The notes: a model not told the origin generated them from the sequence alone. 7,924 nt of DNA from Thermoplasmata archaeon (GCA_021836665.1 JAKBHQ010000389.1:1-7924), one strand, 5' to 3'; shown: positions 1-7,281, numbered from the stretch's first letter. A program made the numbers and translations.

Positions 1-931
1 TGTACTTCAGTGACACCGCAAAGGCACAGATCACACCAGCTGCCAATCCGATTACGGTCGCACCATAAATATCCACGAAGCCACACGATGGAGTGATCGC
101 AACCAGCCCAGCGACCGCTCCCGATGCTGCCCCCAGTATGGTCGACTTTCCTCCTCGAATCTTTTCAACCACGATCCACCCAAGAAGTGCCGCGGCTCCA
201 GCTGTATTGGTATTCAGAAAGGCATGAGCAGCAAGCGTATTAGCCGCCAGCGCAGAGCCAGCATTGAAGCCGTACCAGCCAAACCACAATATTCCCGCTC
301 CAACCAGGGTAAGTGGAACGTTATGGGGTGGCATCTGAGACTTGGGCCATCCTCTTCTCTTCCCGATGACCATGGCCACAGCGAGACCCGCCGCACCGGC
401 GTTTATCTCGACGACCGTCCCGCCGGCGAAATCTTCCGTACCCAACCTGTAGAGCCACCCCGTAGGAGAGAAGGACCAGTGGGCAATGGGTGCGTAAACG
501 AACAAGGACCAGAGGATGATCAGGACTATAAATGGGCCAAATTTCATCCGATCAGCCGTAGACCCGGTGATCAGCGCCGCAGTGATGATGGCGAACATCA
601 TCTGGAAAATGACGAATGCCAGCGGTGGTATGTGTTGTGCTAGGTGTCCGCTAAAACCCGGAACCGTCTGGGTCGCATGAGCTAGCGCAAAAAAATGGAG
701 ACTCCCGAGCAGGCCCTTTCCGCCCAAGTCCGGCCCAAAGGCGAGGGAATAGGATACAAATACCCAGACGAGGCTTACTGCCGCCATGGTAGCGAAGTTC
801 TGCATCAACATCCCTAAGACATTCTTGGACCTGACCATACCACCATAAAAGAAGGCCAGTCCAGGAGTCATAAAGAGCACCAGCGCAGCGCTGAGTAGTA
901 CCCAGGCCGTATCTCCCGCACTATAGTGCAT
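1..931 (-). CDS. amt: Ammonium transporter, Amt family (3' end beyond window)
   Basis: I translated this frame by hand; it stays open for 310 codons to the window edge. Amt proteins are trimeric inner-membrane channels that take up ammonium. Family hallmarks are present: the first-helix stretch FMTPGLAFFYGGMVRSKN (about 20-37), FQMMFAIITAALITGSTADR (109-128), the first pore histidine in YAPIAHW (His151), DFAGGTVVEINAG (167-179), the segment around PPHNVPLTLVGAGILWFGWYG (201-221) and a VAITPSCGFVD motif (277-287). The second pore histidine, normally near residue 318 in E. coli AmtB numbering, lies past the edge. Amt proteins are usually just over 400 residues, so roughly a quarter is missing. 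The ATG at 931 is chosen because a GGAGGG ribosome binding site precedes it and the next residues fit the family N-terminus. There is no obvious long signal peptide. A glnB-type gene often follows amt, but that lies outside the window. The family call is secure; substrate preference is inferred. Confidence 0.95.
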   Translation of the reverse strand, partial: MHYSAGDTAWVLLSAALVLFMTPGLAFFYGGMVRSKNVLGMLMQNFATMAAVSLVWVFVSYSLAFGPDLGGKGLLGSLHFFALAHATQTVPGFSGHLAQHIPPLAFVIFQMMFAIITAALITGSTADRMKFGPFIVLIILWSLFVYAPIAHWSFSPTGWLYRLGTEDFAGGTVVEINAGAAGLAVAMVIGKRRGWPKSQMPPHNVPLTLVGAGILWFGWYGFNAGSALAANTLAAHAFLNTNTAGAAALLGWIVVEKIRGGKSTILGAASGAVAGLVAITPSCGFVDIYGATVIGLAAGVICAFAVSLKY

Positions 932-935
932 GTTT

Positions 936-941
936 CCCTCC
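936..941 (-). promoter_or_regulatory. Ribosome binding site of amt
   Basis: On the minus strand GGAGGG lies 4 bases before the ATG at 931. It is a strong Shine-Dalgarno match and fixes the amt start. Confidence 0.85.
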
Positions 942-1006
942 GGCTGATAAAAGCGACAAATGTGACCTTGGCGCATAGCTCAACCTATGGGTGGGATGTT
1001 TCGTGA

Positions 1007-1035
1007 AAAATACGATTTTATTACGGCACTGTTAA
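1007..1035 (-). promoter_or_regulatory. Candidate housekeeping promoter of amt
   Basis: On the minus strand TTAACA (1030-1035, five of six bases of the -35 consensus) is followed after exactly 17 bases by TATTTT (1007-1012, four of six of the -10 consensus). Transcription would start near position 1000 and give a leader of about 70 bases. The -35 element overlaps the left arm of the inverted repeat at 1033-1057. This is only a consensus match by eye; a competing TAAAAT lies between the two boxes but has no good -35 partner. Confidence 0.35.
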
Positions 1036-1073
1036 TAGCTGCTGCTCATAGCTATTATCGAATGTTAACATTC
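1033..1073. repeat. Two adjacent inverted repeats upstream of amt (possible operators)
   Basis: TAATAGCT (1033-1040) and AGCTATTA (1050-1057) form a perfect 8-bp inverted repeat with a 9-base gap. Two bases further on, GAATGTTAACATTC (1060-1073) is a perfect 14-bp palindrome. Both lie at and just upstream of the candidate amt -35 box, where an activator or repressor would bind. They do not match the GlnR or AmtR consensus well enough to name a regulator. Confidence 0.45.
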
Positions 1074-1223
1074 TGTATCGACCCGATGGTGAGTCCACCT
1101 GCGCTACTCGCCGAAAACTTACCTGCGCTGGAATCGGGAATAAAAACATCCGATGGCCCTTTTCTTTGACGGCATTCTCTACGCCTGCACCAGGAATCGG
1201 TCTGATCCATCGATCCCTGTCGA

Positions 1224-1257
1224 CGGGGCCACTATGTCAACGGGGCCACTATGTCAA
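1224..1257. repeat. 17-bp perfect tandem duplication across the cheB stop codon
   Basis: The unit CGGGGCCACTATGTCAA occurs twice without a gap, at 1224-1240 and 1241-1257. The copy nearer cheB contains the last two cheB codons and its TAG stop (1249-1251). The second copy lies entirely in the 3' untranslated region. On the minus strand each copy begins with TTGACA, but no -10 box follows at a suitable distance. Confidence 0.9.
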
Positions 1258-2475
1258 CTGACTCTTGTCCCGTGCGGTCCGATGAGGGGACCTGAACGCG
1301 CACCGCTTGGCTATTTCATCCGCAATCTCTTCGATTGGCAAGATTGCTTCCGCAAATCCGGCACTAGCAACAGATCCGGGCATCCCCCAGACGACCGAAG
1401 TGGCTTCGTCCTGAACTATCACACGCCCTCCAGCGTGGCTGATCGACTCGCAACCAACGAGCCCATCATGACCCATACCCGTCAAGATAACGCCGAGTAC
1501 ACCCGGTCCGAATTCCTGGGCTACGGAGCGAAACAGAACATCCACCGCCGGCCTGCATGAATTCTCAGGTGGGTCATCATTTAAGTTGAGCCACTTGGTA
1601 AGGCCTCGTCGCTCAACCACCATATGTCGTCCACCGGGTGCTAGATAGATCATCCCTCCCGTGAGTGGCCTAGGTGTGTCCACTTCAGTAACTGGAATAT
1701 TGCAATGCGGTGACAGGCGTTCAGCAAGCAGCGAAGTGAACATAGGCGGCATGTGCTGGACGATCACTATCGGTACTTCGATGCTCTTTGGTAGCAGTGG
1801 CAACATCACCGACAAAGCGTTTGGCCCGCCGGTGGAGACGCCAATTGCGACGATATCGACTGGATTGGTAACAATCGGTGCGCGCCGCAGCTGAATTGGA
1901 CGCTTCCTAAGCTCAAATATAGATGTCGGCTTGGCTTCGACCTTATCTTGATCGTCTGTTGGTGCTACGGGAACGAAGCGCCTAGGTGGCCTAGTGCCCG
2001 GCTTTCGTCTTGCAAGTGAACGAACCTTTGGAACCAGGTCTTCACTTATTGACATCATCGACTCTGTGATGTTGCCACTCGACGGTTTTGTGGTGTAGTC
2101 CGCCGCCCCCAGTGCCAATGCTTCAATGGTCGCCCTTGCGCCACGAGCGGTCAAGGTCGAAAACATAATCACCGGCACAGACTTACCGGCATCCCGCAGG
2201 GCAGCCAGGGTCTGCAATCCATCCATATCTGGCATTTCGACATCGAGGGTGACTACGTCCGGCTTGAGTTGCTCGATCTTAGAGAGTGCGGAGCGACCAT
2301 TTGACGCCGTGCCCACAACCACAATGTCTTTCTCGGCATCTAGGGCGTTGGACACAAGGCGTCTAATAGTCACCGTATCGTCTACAACAAGAACTCTTAT
2401 CCTGTCGTCAATCTCTTCAGGCTGATTGGACGGCACGCCGTCGACGTCGGATCGCTGCTCCATTATGTCGATCAA
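1249..2475 (-). CDS. cheB: Chemotaxis protein-glutamate methylesterase/glutaminase CheB
   Basis: CheB hydrolyses glutamate methyl esters on chemoreceptors and deamidates receptor glutamines, driving adaptation in the cytoplasm. The 408 residues show a receiver domain (about 26-145) with the acidic pair Asp32/Asp33, phospho-acceptor Asp78 in TLDVEMPDMDG, Thr107 and Lys130. A linker (about 146-205) leads to the methylesterase domain (about 206-392) with catalytic Ser214 in GVSTGGP, His241 in VQHMPP and Asp337 in GMGHDG. The length is somewhat above the usual 350, owing to a 25-residue N-terminal extension, the linker and a basic tail. The chosen TTG start (2475) overlaps the cheW stop as TTGA. 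An ATG four codons in (2463) is an equally possible start and gives 404 residues; neither has a clear ribosome binding site, which suggests translational coupling to cheW. No cheR is nearby. Confidence 0.95.
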   Translation of the reverse strand: MIDIMEQRSDVDGVPSNQPEEIDDRIRVLVVDDTVTIRRLVSNALDAEKDIVVVGTASNGRSALSKIEQLKPDVVTLDVEMPDMDGLQTLAALRDAGKSVPVIMFSTLTARGARATIEALALGAADYTTKPSSGNITESMMSISEDLVPKVRSLARRKPGTRPPRRFVPVAPTDDQDKVEAKPTSIFELRKRPIQLRRAPIVTNPVDIVAIGVSTGGPNALSVMLPLLPKSIEVPIVIVQHMPPMFTSLLAERLSPHCNIPVTEVDTPRPLTGGMIYLAPGGRHMVVERRGLTKWLNLNDDPPENSCRPAVDVLFRSVAQEFGPGVLGVILTGMGHDGLVGCESISHAGGRVIVQDEATSVVWGMPGSVASAGFAEAILPIEEIADEIAKRCAFRSPHRTARDKSQLT

Positions 2476-2921
2476 ATGCTCGCTGATGCACCTACATCAA
2501 CAGCCCGATCCGTGGCCAAAACTAAAAGGAGTTCATTTTGCAACTTATACACGCCTTGAACCAGATCTCCAATCCGCCCTCCAACCGTAGGTGGAGTGGC
2601 CTCCCAGGTCGACTCGTCGATATCGACTACATCACCTATTTCGTCAACCAGAAGACTAACAGGTCCATCTTCAGTGCGCACGACAACATTCAAAGGAAGC
2701 GTGTCGGCGGGACGTTCTGGGAGCGCTAGTTGCCTCCTTAGGTCTATCGCCGTTACGATCTGCCCACGAAGATTTATCAACCCCTCGACGGAATGCGCCG
2801 CTAATGGTACATGGGTGACGTCTTGATATCTGATGACCTCCTGTATCTCGCCAACACCAACCCCAAAGAGGTGGTCGGCAACGTAGAAGGTGCAGTATTG
2901 ATTCTGTGTTGGAATACTCAT
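2472..2921 (-). CDS. cheW: Chemotaxis coupling protein CheW
   Basis: CheW is the cytoplasmic adaptor that links chemoreceptor tips to the P5 domain of CheA in the signalling array. The 149-residue protein is one CheW domain of normal length, with NLRGQIVTAIDLR (50-62) and LVDEIGDVVDI (91-101), both typical of the family. Its ATG start overlaps the cheA stop in ATGA, and its stop overlaps the cheB start in TTGA. No strong ribosome binding site precedes it, as expected for coupled translation. Because the neighbouring CheA already has two CheW-like domains, this operon encodes three in all. The tail ends in a short Ala/Ser-rich stretch with no recognisable motif. Confidence 0.95.
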   Translation of the reverse strand: MSIPTQNQYCTFYVADHLFGVGVGEIQEVIRYQDVTHVPLAAHSVEGLINLRGQIVTAIDLRRQLALPERPADTLPLNVVVRTEDGPVSLLVDEIGDVVDIDESTWEATPPTVGGRIGDLVQGVYKLQNELLLVLATDRAVDVGASASI

Positions 2922-5416
2922 GATGCAACCGCCGCGTAGGACCTGGACCTGGATGGTCCGCTTAATCTAACCGAATCAGCAATGAAATCCACGTCTAGGA
3001 CGTCGGTAACCCTACCGTCGATAACGGCTACCCCCGTAACCCCTGGCCTAGAATCCGTTGCCTGTAGGTTGATGGTCTCGTCGATAATGTCAACTATCGA
3101 ATCACAGACAATCCCTACACTCGAACCATTGCTTGTATGCACTACGACCTCCAAGGTATCAACGTCATCACGGCTCGATGGAAGATTAAGTATTTGAGAT
3201 ACATAAGCCAGTGGCAAAATGCTTCCCCTGTACTGAACTACGTCCTTACCGCCGGTGGTCTCGATGATATCCTTGGCGAACTCTTCTAGGCGATCCACTG
3301 CCGACAACGGAATAGCCGCCCTCGAAGCGGAGCCTACTCCGAGTACGAGCATGGGCTGGGTGGCTACCATCTCCTCGAGGGTCGTCGTATGGGCTTCCCC
3401 TGCGGAACGGTCCCTGCTCTGAGCTATTACTCCGGACTCCTGAGCCAGGCCCATCACGTCGATAATCAGCGCCACACGTCCATCGCCCATTATTGTCGCT
3501 CCTGCAAAGGCCGGAATATTCTTGATCTGCCGACCCATCGGTTTGACAACTATCTCCTCGGTGTCTAAGACCTCGTCGACAATCAGTCCGAACTGGTTGT
3601 CATCTGCCTGCAATACGACGATATTGATCGGCTTGAGGTTGGAATCGAAATCTTCTTCTTCTCCATCCTGCGCGGACAGAAGGACTTTGGTCTTCTTTGG
3701 CGTCTTGAGGACATCAGCTAGGTCGACCAGCGGCAAGAGCCGATCCCTCAGGCGAACCACCGGGGAATTATGGATCTTTTCTATGCTGGATTGCACCTGA
3801 TCTGCCTCGAGTCGCACCAGTTCGACCAGATTTACCTGGGGAATCAGATAGCGGTTGTCGGCGGTGGTGACTATCAGGGCCGGGATGATGGCAAGCGTAA
3901 GTGGGATCTTGATCCGAAATGTCGTACCGATTCCCTTGACCGTGTGGATATCCATGACCCCACCGATCTTCTCGATGTTGGTCTTGACAACATCCATACC
4001 GACCCCTCGGCCAGAGATGTTGGTGACCGCTGTTGCAGTGGTGAGACCGGGAAGGAAGATAAGCGCCGATGCATCCCTTTCAGAAAGCTTCGCCGCTTGA
4101 TCAGCTGAGATCAGACCCGATGATACGGCCTTAGCCTTGATCCTCTCCACGTCGATACCAGAGCCATCATCGCTGATCTCAATATTTACGTGGCCGCCCT
4201 CGTGAAAAGCCCTCAGGCTTAGCGTACCCTCTGTCGGTTTGCCAAGAGCCGCTCTCGCCTCGGGCAACTCGATGCCGTGATCAATAGCATTTCGGACCAG
4301 GTGGGTTAGGGGATCTTTGACAGCTTCGATAATCGTCTTATCGAGCTCAGTCTCGGCCCCCTCCATGTGAAGTCTTATCCTCTTGCCAACCGATAGGCTT
4401 AGGTCGCGGACAACCCTTGGAAACTTCGACCACACGTTTCCTATCGGCTGCATGCGAGTCTTCATCACTCCGGCCTGGAGTTCGGTGGTGATGAGGTTGA
4501 GCCTTTGGGTCGTCTCGACCAAAGCGCTATCTGGTTGATTCGCAGTAAATTGCAAAACCTGATTCCGCGCTAGTACGAGCTCCCCCACAAGGTTCATCAA
4601 CCGATCGATCAGTGCTACATCGATACGAATCGTCGAGTTGTTTACTGTTGGTCCGGCCTCTTTACGCTGGGTATTGAGTGCTTCAACGACGTCAGAAGAG
4701 TCGAGTACCCCCCTTTCGACGAGTATCTCGCCAACATGCCGGGGATCTCCAGCGAGTTGTGCCTCCAATGCGAGTTGCACTTCCTCCGGCTTTACCCTTC
4801 CAGCTTCGACGAGGAGCTCTCCAACACTCTTACTCTCATCATCGGATAACTCTTCATCGCTGGAATTATCGGGGACGACTGGGACGCCCTCTTTCTGGGT
4901 AGCTCCCTGTGAAGTCCGGGAAACCTCTGCCTCTGCATTCTCGGGCAGATGAACCGTGGGACCGTCATGCTTGCGACCGTCCAGCCCAGGAACTTGAACC
5001 CCAGGCTCCGTCGTAGACTGCGGCCTATGGCTAAGTGACTCCATTGAACGAATTAACTCAGTGTGGTCCGCATCGCCATCGCTTCCACTCTGCTCTATGT
5101 TCAGCAGCATCTGCCTAACCGCGTCCACCGCCAAGAGTAAAACGGTGGTAATCTCGGGCGTGAGCAGCAAAGTCGCGTCTCGCAACTGCGAGAGAAGGTT
5201 CTCTGCTGAATGGGTAACCTTCTCTAGGTTCTGGAAACCCAAAAAGCCACTGGCGCCTTTAATGCTATGTATGGTCCGAAAGACGAACGCCAGGTTTCCC
5301 ACATCGGTCGGATCATGCTCTAGCTCAACAAAGGCCTGGTCGAGGGCGTCTAAGCCCTCGCCAGATTCTACTAGAAACTCGCCGATTACTTCGGCAAGGT
5401 CATCATCTTGGGTCAT
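2918..5416 (-). CDS. cheA: Chemotaxis histidine kinase CheA with MshEN-like insert and two CheW domains
   Basis: CheA autophosphorylates on a histidine and passes phosphate to CheY and CheB. Numbering from the ATG at 5416 (832 residues): HPt domain about 1-115 with phospho-His50 in RTIHSIKGASGFLGF; a Ser/Asp/Glu-rich linker; two MshEN-like repeats at 197-220 and 227-250; P3 dimerisation helices about 260-329; and the ATP-binding domain with N box HLVRNAIDHG (372-381), G1 DDGSGID (416-422) and G2 GRGVGMD (469-475). A first CheW-like domain spans about 509-662 and a second about 685-812. No recognisable P2 domain is present. The ATG at 5416 is preferred over an in-frame GTG at 5425, because GGGGTG lies 6 bases before it. 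The stop overlaps cheW by 4 bases. At 832 residues it is longer than E. coli CheA (about 650) because of the insert and the extra CheW domain. Confidence 0.95.
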   Translation of the reverse strand: MTQDDDLAEVIGEFLVESGEGLDALDQAFVELEHDPTDVGNLAFVFRTIHSIKGASGFLGFQNLEKVTHSAENLLSQLRDATLLLTPEITTVLLLAVDAVRQMLLNIEQSGSDGDADHTELIRSMESLSHRPQSTTEPGVQVPGLDGRKHDGPTVHLPENAEAEVSRTSQGATQKEGVPVVPDNSSDEELSDDESKSVGELLVEAGRVKPEEVQLALEAQLAGDPRHVGEILVERGVLDSSDVVEALNTQRKEAGPTVNNSTIRIDVALIDRLMNLVGELVLARNQVLQFTANQPDSALVETTQRLNLITTELQAGVMKTRMQPIGNVWSKFPRVVRDLSLSVGKRIRLHMEGAETELDKTIIEAVKDPLTHLVRNAIDHGIELPEARAALGKPTEGTLSLRAFHEGGHVNIEISDDGSGIDVERIKAKAVSSGLISADQAAKLSERDASALIFLPGLTTATAVTNISGRGVGMDVVKTNIEKIGGVMDIHTVKGIGTTFRIKIPLTLAIIPALIVTTADNRYLIPQVNLVELVRLEADQVQSSIEKIHNSPVVRLRDRLLPLVDLADVLKTPKKTKVLLSAQDGEEEDFDSNLKPINIVVLQADDNQFGLIVDEVLDTEEIVVKPMGRQIKNIPAFAGATIMGDGRVALIIDVMGLAQESGVIAQSRDRSAGEAHTTTLEEMVATQPMLVLGVGSASRAAIPLSAVDRLEEFAKDIIETTGGKDVVQYRGSILPLAYVSQILNLPSSRDDVDTLEVVVHTSNGSSVGIVCDSIVDIIDETINLQATDSRPGVTGVAVIDGRVTDVLDVDFIADSVRLSGPSRSRSYAAVAS
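4667..4828 (-). other. MshEN-like tandem repeat encoded inside cheA
   Basis: Two 24-residue repeats (CheA residues 197-220 and 227-250) are separated by six residues. They share the pattern xVGExLVExG, then six varied residues, then V-x-x-AL-x-x-Q. The pattern follows the MshEN repeat, whose family form is RLGxxLVxxG, six variable residues, then LxxxLxxQ, known from type II secretion and pilus ATPases where it binds cyclic di-GMP. Gly3, Leu6, Val7, Gly10, Leu21 and Gln24 are kept in both copies, but the leading Arg is replaced by Ser and His. Ligand binding is therefore uncertain. Confidence 0.7.
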
Positions 5417-5454
5417 CGCTCGCACCCCATGTTTGTCTTATCTCGATCCAAAGC

Positions 5455-5502
5455 GCCGCCTGAATCGCCCGAAGGGGCGGCTACCCAATCATTCGGGCGA
5501 TT
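5455..5502 (-). promoter_or_regulatory. Overlapping alternative hairpins between receptor gene and cheA
   Basis: Three stems compete here. AATCGCCCGAA (5463-5473) and TTCGGGCGATT (5492-5502) form a perfect 11-bp stem with an 18-base loop. CGCCC (5466-5470) and GGGCG (5475-5479) form a 5-bp stem with a 4-base loop. GCCGCC (5455-5460) and GGCGGC (5476-5481) form a 6-bp stem. No U-run follows on the minus-strand transcript, so it is not a standard terminator. An attenuator, RNA-processing site or mRNA stabiliser that sets the receptor:CheA ratio would fit. Confidence 0.55.
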
Positions 5503-5522
5503 TGAATGCTCGAATGAGCGGC

Positions 5523-6905
5523 TCAACTAGCGCTCCTCAGCTTCTCCGCCACGGTGTGAAGCTCAGAAGAAACCTGGATAAGTCCCATGGTGTGCTCCTG
5601 GTTCTTAGAGACGGCCTTCGAAGTACTCTCGGCAGCTTGCGCTACGCCGGTAATATTGCGTGCTATCTCCCCAGAGCCAACCGCTGCCTCGGAAATATTT
5701 TGCGCTATCGCCCCAGTTGTCGACTGCTGCTCCTTGACCGCTTCGGCGATCGTCCCAGAGATGGCATTGATCTGATCGATGATATGAGCGATCTCATTGA
5801 TTGCATTTACAGCCTCAGCGGTATCGGACTGGGTGGTTTCGATCCTACGTCCGATATCCTCGGTCGCCTGTGCGGTCTGCTTCGCCAGCTCCTTCACCTC
5901 ATTAGCGACAACTGCAAATCCCTTGCCAGACTCTCCAGCTCGAGCGGCTTCGATAGTCGCGTTCAATGCGAGTAGGTTTGTCTGCTGTGCAATCGAAGTA
6001 ATCACCTTTATAACCGTCGAAATCTCGCGGGAGGAAGTTCCAAGCCTGTCCATGGTAAGCCTGGTGGATTCGGCGGCCTCAACTGCGGTACCTGCAACAC
6101 GTGCTGCGTCCGATGCATTATTGGCGACTGTAACGATTGACGTTGCCAATTCCTCGGCAGCGGCGGATACCGTTTGCAAGTTCGCACTTACCTGCTCAGC
6201 TGCGGTGCTAACCGCTTCGGCTTGCGCTGAGGTTTCGGTCGAATTTGCGCCCATTTGCTCGCTTAGAGCCGCCATCTCGGAGGCTGCCTCATTTACGCCT
6301 TCCGCGATGGACATGACGTCTTTTACGCCCTCCTGCAAAAGAATGCGCTGTTGAACCTGGGCGGTTAGGTCAGTTGCAAACTTTACAACTTTAAAAGGTC
6401 TGCCGTTGGCATCGAAAATTGGATTGTATGCACCGTGTATCCATACTTCCCTGCCACCTTTACCGATACGCTTGAACTCACCAGCCTGGAAATTACCATT
6501 TCGCAGCGTCTCCCAAAACAGCTCATACTCGGCCGAGCGAGCGTAGGCTGGCTCCACAAACATCCTGTGGTGCCGTCCCTTGATCTCATCGAGGCCGTAT
6601 CCCAGCGTGGTAAGAAAATTGTCGTTGGCGGTGACTATCGTCCCGTCGAGCTTGAACTCGATCATCGCTTGTGACTTGGAAATTGCGTCGAGCTTCCCGC
6701 GCAAGTCAATGTACTCATCATTGGTGATGGTAATAAAACCATCAGGGGTGCCTTTATCCGAGACAGACTGCGTCGACTTTCGGGCCGAAACTTTGGTACT
6801 CCCAGAAGCCGAACCGTCACTTACCGACTCGCTCATCTCATCGTCTATGGCGTCGGCATCATCCTGTGCCTTGCCAGAGCGCCCATTGGTCGCCGCAATA
6901 GTCAT
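5523..6905 (-). CDS. Soluble PAS-domain methyl-accepting chemotaxis protein
   Basis: This is a cytoplasmic chemoreceptor that feeds sensory input to CheA through CheW. Numbering from the ATG at 6905 (460 residues): a Ser/Asp/Glu-rich, probably disordered tail (1-60); one PAS domain (about 66-182) with [17 protein letters not shown] and the GRHHRMF and YNPIFD motifs typical of PAS-type receptors; then a coiled-coil signalling domain. The hairpin tip carries [20 protein letters not shown] and [11 protein letters not shown] (about 305-337). Likely methylation sites are Glu237/Gln238, Glu251/Glu252 and Glu392/Gln393. There is no membrane segment, no HAMP domain and no C-terminal NWETF-like CheR tether. 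The ATG is preferred over the adjacent upstream GTG (6908) because AGGAGG lies 6 bases before the ATG but only 3 before the GTG. The PAS ligand (haem, flavin or other) cannot be read from the sequence. Confidence 0.95.
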   Translation of the reverse strand: MTIAATNGRSGKAQDDADAIDDEMSESVSDGSASGSTKVSARKSTQSVSDKGTPDGFITITNDEYIDLRGKLDAISKSQAMIEFKLDGTIVTANDNFLTTLGYGLDEIKGRHHRMFVEPAYARSAEYELFWETLRNGNFQAGEFKRIGKGGREVWIHGAYNPIFDANGRPFKVVKFATDLTAQVQQRILLQEGVKDVMSIAEGVNEAASEMAALSEQMGANSTETSAQAEAVSTAAEQVSANLQTVSAAAEELATSIVTVANNASDAARVAGTAVEAAESTRLTMDRLGTSSREISTVIKVITSIAQQTNLLALNATIEAARAGESGKGFAVVANEVKELAKQTAQATEDIGRRIETTQSDTAEAVNAINEIAHIIDQINAISGTIAEAVKEQQSTTGAIAQNISEAAVGSGEIARNITGVAQAAESTSKAVSKNQEHTMGLIQVSSELHTVAEKLRSAS

Positions 6906-6911
6906 CACAAT

Positions 6912-6917
6912 CCTCCT
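6912..6917 (-). promoter_or_regulatory. Ribosome binding site of the chemoreceptor gene
   Basis: A perfect AGGAGG lies 6 bases before the ATG at 6905. Its spacing favours that ATG over the GTG at 6908. Confidence 0.85.
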
Positions 6918-6952
6918 TGTTTGGACACGGCACTACCCGTACACCTAGACAG

Positions 6953-6979
6953 TTAACGGCACCTCTAAGAATCACTTTA
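6953..6979 (-). promoter_or_regulatory. Sigma-28 (FliA-type) promoter of the chemotaxis operon
   Basis: On the minus strand TAAAGTGA (6972-6979), exactly 11 bases, then GCCGTTAA (6953-6960) match the flagellar sigma-28 consensus TAAAGTTT-N11-GCCGATAA. The -35 differs at its last two, less conserved positions and the -10 at one. Transcription would start near 6946, giving a leader of about 40 bases with the AGGAGG site near its end. The position directly upstream of a chemoreceptor gene is where this promoter class is expected. Confidence 0.75.
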
Positions 6980-7131
6980 GAAAATATGTAGCCGCAATTA
7001 ATTCAAATACTTGGAGCGAGTGTATAAATATACCAACCTCCAATTATCACCATCAGGGTAAAACAACAGCCGTGAATCGTATTTCTAATGAAAGCTGGAG
7101 ATACAAATCAAGATAGTTAATACGATATCCC

Positions 7132-7163
7132 GGCAATTGACCATATGCGACAAGTGGCAATTG
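7132..7163. repeat. GGCAATTG direct repeat, 24-bp period
   Basis: GGCAATTG occurs at 7132-7139 and 7156-7163, with a CATATG in between. The second copy lies within the palindrome GCAATTGC (7157-7164). The spacing would place two binding sites a little over two helical turns apart, but no regulator can be named. Confidence 0.4.
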
Positions 7164-7240
7164 CGATCTATCGAGCAGTTAACACCCAATTCAAAGAGAC
7201 ACCATGATCCTTTGATTAGCGCTACACATACCCCCAACAC

Positions 7241-7281
7241 AGCTAACTATCGTCTTCCACCAATAGTCTGCCTTGTTAGCT
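7241..7281. repeat. Inverted repeat / possible stem-loop
   Basis: AGCTAAC (7241-7247) and GTTAGCT (7275-7281) pair perfectly. A further TAT/ATA pairing (7248-7250, 7263-7265) continues the stem with a bulge on one side. There is no adjacent T-run, so it is not an obvious terminator. Confidence 0.4.

Larger units (their letters stand above)
932..1248. other. Intergenic region between cheB and amt
   Basis: No credible gene was seen in these 317 bases. Besides the repeats, promoter and ribosome binding site listed separately, there is a 9-bp direct repeat ACCTGCGCT at 1097-1105 and 1121-1129. On the minus strand a T-rich tract (about 1141-1147) follows a weak long-loop stem (CCGAT/ATCGG at 1196-1200 and 1150-1154) that could at most be a poor terminator for the che operon. 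No good intrinsic terminator is visible, so read-through into amt is possible. Confidence 0.6.

Noticed and set aside
224..643. Plus-strand frame of 139 codons opposite amt
   Set aside because: It is a shadow of the amt coding frame, with no ribosome binding site and no protein family features.
999..1014. GlnR-like half site (GAAAC with an upstream GT) before amt
   Set aside because: Only one half site fits and the partner element has two key mismatches.
1235..1257. Two TTGACA boxes on the minus strand in the tandem repeat
   Set aside because: No -10-like sequence follows either at 16-18 bases; they are by-products of the duplicated cheB end.
5426..5450. GAGATAA upstream of cheA as a second sigma-28 -10 box
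   Set aside because: No TAAAG-like -35 element lies 11 bases upstream.
5061..5975. Plus-strand frame of 304 codons opposite cheA and the receptor gene
   Set aside because: It runs antisense across two well-supported genes and their gap, and its Ser/Arg/Leu-rich composition is typical of a shadow frame.
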